This document shows positions 38,425 to 40,647 of a stretch of DNA of 40,647 bases, in pieces (position 1 is the stretch's first letter; each line of letters begins with the position of its first letter). The translations under genes and the position numbers were made by a program. The notes under the pieces are model-generated. The model saw only the letters and a program-made list of their open reading frames with translations. It was not told where the DNA came from and made no database searches. Source of the stretch: Lachnoclostridium sp. (GTDB lineage Bacteria > Bacillota > Clostridia > Lachnospirales > Lachnospiraceae); NCBI GenBank assembly GCA_021770065.1, contig JAETRR010000036.1:1-40647 (forward strand), written 5' to 3'.

Positions 38425-40456
38425 GATTCATGTTGCCTTTGTGGGCAATCCAAACTGTGGAAAAACTACATTATTTAATGATTATACGGGCGCAAAGCTG
38501 AAAGTAGCCAACTGGCCCGGCGTGACGGTGGAGAAGAAAGAGGGCTCTTACCGTTTTAAGGGAGAGGCTATGCGTCTGGTGGATCTGCCCGGAATCTACA
38601 GCCTGACTTCCTATACTATGGAAGAGAAGGTATCTAGAGGCTATATTCTCGGAGACGAAGTGGATGTGGTTGTGGATGTGGCGGACGCATCTTCTCTGGA
38701 GCGCAATCTTTATCTGACGCTCCAGCTGATTGAGCTGGGAAAGCCGGTGGTACTGGCCCTGAATATGATGGATATTGTGGAAGAACGCGGTATGGATCTG
38801 GATCTGCACCGGCTGCCGGAAATGCTGGGAATCCCCTGTATTCCTGTAAGCGCCAGAACCAAACAGGGCCTGGAGATTCTGATGCATGCGGTGATTCATC
38901 ACAAAGACAGGGAGCTTGACAGCCTGGAGCATCACCATGAGGGGACAAGCCGTCACAAACATGATCACCACAAAGACATTGTGATGGTGTACAGCGATGA
39001 GCTGGAGGATAAGATTGACGCAGTATCGGATCGCTTACGGGAAGCATACGGAGAGCTGCCCAATATGCGTATGTATGCCATTAAACATCTGGAGTGGGAT
39101 GAGGAAGTCCGCAAAAAATATCCCATTGACATGACCGGAATTGCACAGGAGAGCTGTGAGACAGAGATCATCAGCCAGAAATATGACTTTATTGAGGAAA
39201 TCATTGATGAGTGTCTTGTCGGAAAGAGCCAAAAAGCGGAATTTACGGACAAGATTGATGGGGTGCTGACCAACCGTTTCTGGGGCGTGCCTGTTTTTCT
39301 GGGAATCATGGCTCTTGTATTTTTCCTGACCTTTACCATCGGGGACTGGCTGAAGGGATTTATGGAGGAGGGGTTGGATCAGGTTACGGCGGTGACTATG
39401 AATCTTATGGAGACGGCAGGGGTGAGCGTTGTGCTGCGGTCTCTGGTGGTGGATGGAATTATCGCCGGTGTGGGCGGAATCCTTACCTTTCTTCCGAATA
39501 TTTTTATCTTATTTCTAGCCCTTGCATTTCTGGAGGACAGCGGTTATATGGCGAGAGTTGCCTATGTGATGGATGGAATTATGGGAAAAATCGGTCTCTC
39601 CGGACGGGCCTTTATCCCGATGCTTCTCGGCTTCGGGTGTACGGTTCCGGCTGTTATGGCTTCACGGGCGCTTGAAGATCCGAAAGATCGGCTGAAAACA
39701 ATTCTGGTTACACCTTTTATGTCCTGCAGTGCAAGGCTTCCCATCTATGTATTGTTTTCCAGTATGTTTTTTCCCGATTGTGCTATGCTGGCAGCTTACT
39801 CCATGTATGTGCTGGGGATCGCAGTGGCGATCGGGGCGGCATTTGTGATGCATTTATTTACCAGAAAGAAAGATATCAACACGCTGCTGATTGAACTTCC
39901 GGAATATAAGTCTCCGAATTTACACAGCATTGCTATTTACACATGGGAGAAGGTGGAGGATTATCTGCGAAAGGCCGGGACTACGATTTTTGCCGCCTCT
40001 ATTGTGCTCTGGGTAATTCTTAATTTTGGGCCGGAGGGAATGGTGACGGATATGTCCATGAGCTTCGGGGCTATGGCCGGCCGGGTGGCGGCGCCTCTGA
40101 TGAGACCGGCCGGGCTTGGATACTGGCAGGTGGTGGTGGCTCTGATTGCCGGGCTTGCGGCTAAGGAGGTTGTGGTCTCCAGTATGAGCGTGCTTTTCGG
40201 GATTACGAATGTGACTTCGGCGGCAGGAATGACAGGGATGCGTACAGCTCTTGCCGGGCTTGGATTTACGGCTGTGAATGCTTATGCGCTTATGACCTTC
40301 TGCCTTTTGTATACGCCCTGCATGGCGGCGGTTGCAACGATCCGCAGAGAGACGAATTCCTGGAAATGGACGGCATTTGGAGCGCTGTTCCAGCTTGTAC
40401 TGGCCTGGATTGTGGCGACGGCGGTTTACCGGATTGGGGTGCTGCTGCCGCTCTGA
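38414..40456 (+). CDS. feoB: Ferrous iron transport protein B, GTPase-permease
   Basis: Imports Fe(II) through the cytoplasmic membrane. The 680-residue protein has an N-terminal G domain (G1 GNPNCGKTTLFN, G3 DLPGIYSL, G4 NMMD, G5 SARTKQG), a helical GDI region and a membrane domain with Gate motifs (GFGCTVPAVMASRAL...TPFMSCSARLPIY, and GLAAKEVVVSSMSVLFG). Between G5 and the GDI part lies a His-rich stretch, residues 158-186, with ten His in about 30 residues. The ATG at 38414 is preferred over 38408 because GAGGAGG directly abuts the latter. It is shorter than the 770-residue E. coli protein, as in many Clostridia. No feoC is present, and no clear terminator follows. Confidence 0.96.
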   Translation: MSSEIHVAFVGNPNCGKTTLFNDYTGAKLKVANWPGVTVEKKEGSYRFKGEAMRLVDLPGIYSLTSYTMEEKVSRGYILGDEVDVVVDVADASSLERNLYLTLQLIELGKPVVLALNMMDIVEERGMDLDLHRLPEMLGIPCIPVSARTKQGLEILMHAVIHHKDRELDSLEHHHEGTSRHKHDHHKDIVMVYSDELEDKIDAVSDRLREAYGELPNMRMYAIKHLEWDEEVRKKYPIDMTGIAQESCETEIISQKYDFIEEIIDECLVGKSQKAEFTDKIDGVLTNRFWGVPVFLGIMALVFFLTFTIGDWLKGFMEEGLDQVTAVTMNLMETAGVSVVLRSLVVDGIIAGVGGILTFLPNIFILFLALAFLEDSGYMARVAYVMDGIMGKIGLSGRAFIPMLLGFGCTVPAVMASRALEDPKDRLKTILVTPFMSCSARLPIYVLFSSMFFPDCAMLAAYSMYVLGIAVAIGAAFVMHLFTRKKDINTLLIELPEYKSPNLHSIAIYTWEKVEDYLRKAGTTIFAASIVLWVILNFGPEGMVTDMSMSFGAMAGRVAAPLMRPAGLGYWQVVVALIAGLAAKEVVVSSMSVLFGITNVTSAAGMTGMRTALAGLGFTAVNAYALMTFCLLYTPCMAAVATIRRETNSWKWTAFGALFQLVLAWIVATAVYRIGVLLPL

Positions 40457-40492
40457 ACAGTAACATTCGGCCATCCGTCGGGAGAAAAGATT

Positions 40493-40522
40493 TTGACAAG
40501 GTATGTACCCCTGTGATACACT
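40493..40522 (+). promoter_or_regulatory. Possible promoter near the right edge, first
   Basis: TTGACA (40493-40498), 18 bases, TACACT (40517-40522). The -35 is perfect and the -10 moderate. The gene it might drive lies beyond the window. Confidence 0.45.
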
Positions 40523-40530
40523 AAAATTAA

Positions 40531-40647
40531 CTAGTGTCCGCTGATTAGGTCTAACTTCCTTGAATTTACTGACTTTCACCCCGATTTCTGGTATAATATT
40601 TGCAAAGGTTTCGATAAAACAAGAGCGTTTTCTTTGCAGCTTTTTTG
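40531..40647 (+). other. Possible insertion-sequence left end or leader of an off-window gene
   Basis: From CTAGTGTCCGCTG (40531) the sequence changes character and holds a second promoter: CTGACT (40569-40574), 17 bases, TATAAT (40592-40597) with extended TGG. It runs out of the window without a start codon being evident. The GTGTCCG start is reminiscent of ends of some Clostridial insertion sequences, but neither a transposase nor the matching end is in view. Confidence 0.3.

Overview
The window reads as chromosome of a spore-forming, low-to-medium G+C Firmicute of class Clostridia, most likely a Lachnospiraceae relative (inference). The support is a spoIIAA-spoIIAB-sigF operon next to spoVA genes, a SAM-I riboswitch before metK, a T-box before valS, AGGAGG ribosome sites throughout, and consensus TTGACA/TATAAT promoters. 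No tRNA, rRNA or CRISPR array was seen.

Layout. 1-3060: murA, then metK under a SAM riboswitch. 3131-9978 (minus strand): a LacI-type regulator, a complete branched-chain-amino-acid-type ABC importer (livK, F, G, M, H) and an SDR dehydrogenase. 10408-16858 (plus strand): acyl-CoA ligase, CoA-transferase, second SDR, thiolase, then a glycerate kinase. The two arms diverge from a 429-base region in which each arm has a promoter followed at once by a copy of the same 20-base palindrome, so uptake and degradation of one unknown organic acid are probably controlled together. 17004-18344: a lone, A+T-richer AlbA_2-type regulator with an in-frame NGDV tandem repeat. 18571-23233: a giant RND pump with a ~310-residue coiled-coil insertion plus its TetR regulator, with a palindromic operator on a perfect consensus promoter. 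23265-29243: T-box, valS, folC, a 49-residue protein and a zinc-ribbon/TPR membrane protein. 29454-36978: spoIIA operon and spoVA genes. 37113-40456: degV, then feoA-feoB.

The most striking feature is at 32763-35520. The spoVA genes are split between spoVAC and spoVAD by a self-contained block: a terminator, its own vegetative-type promoter, a small ribbon-helix-helix-like protein and two tandem cytosine-5 DNA methyltransferases, without a visible restriction enzyme. This looks like an acquired DNA-methylation module inside a sporulation operon whose products import dipicolinic acid into the spore.

A second unexplained signal is a ~35-41 base element with a conserved small hairpin, found three times directly before the AGGAGG of unrelated genes (livH, the acyl-CoA ligase, spoIIAA). 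The hairpin stem shows compensatory changes. Other points of note are a Fur-box-like palindrome inside the degV terminator upstream of feoAB, a 54-residue membrane peptide translationally coupled to spoVAA, and a possible insertion-sequence end at the right edge.
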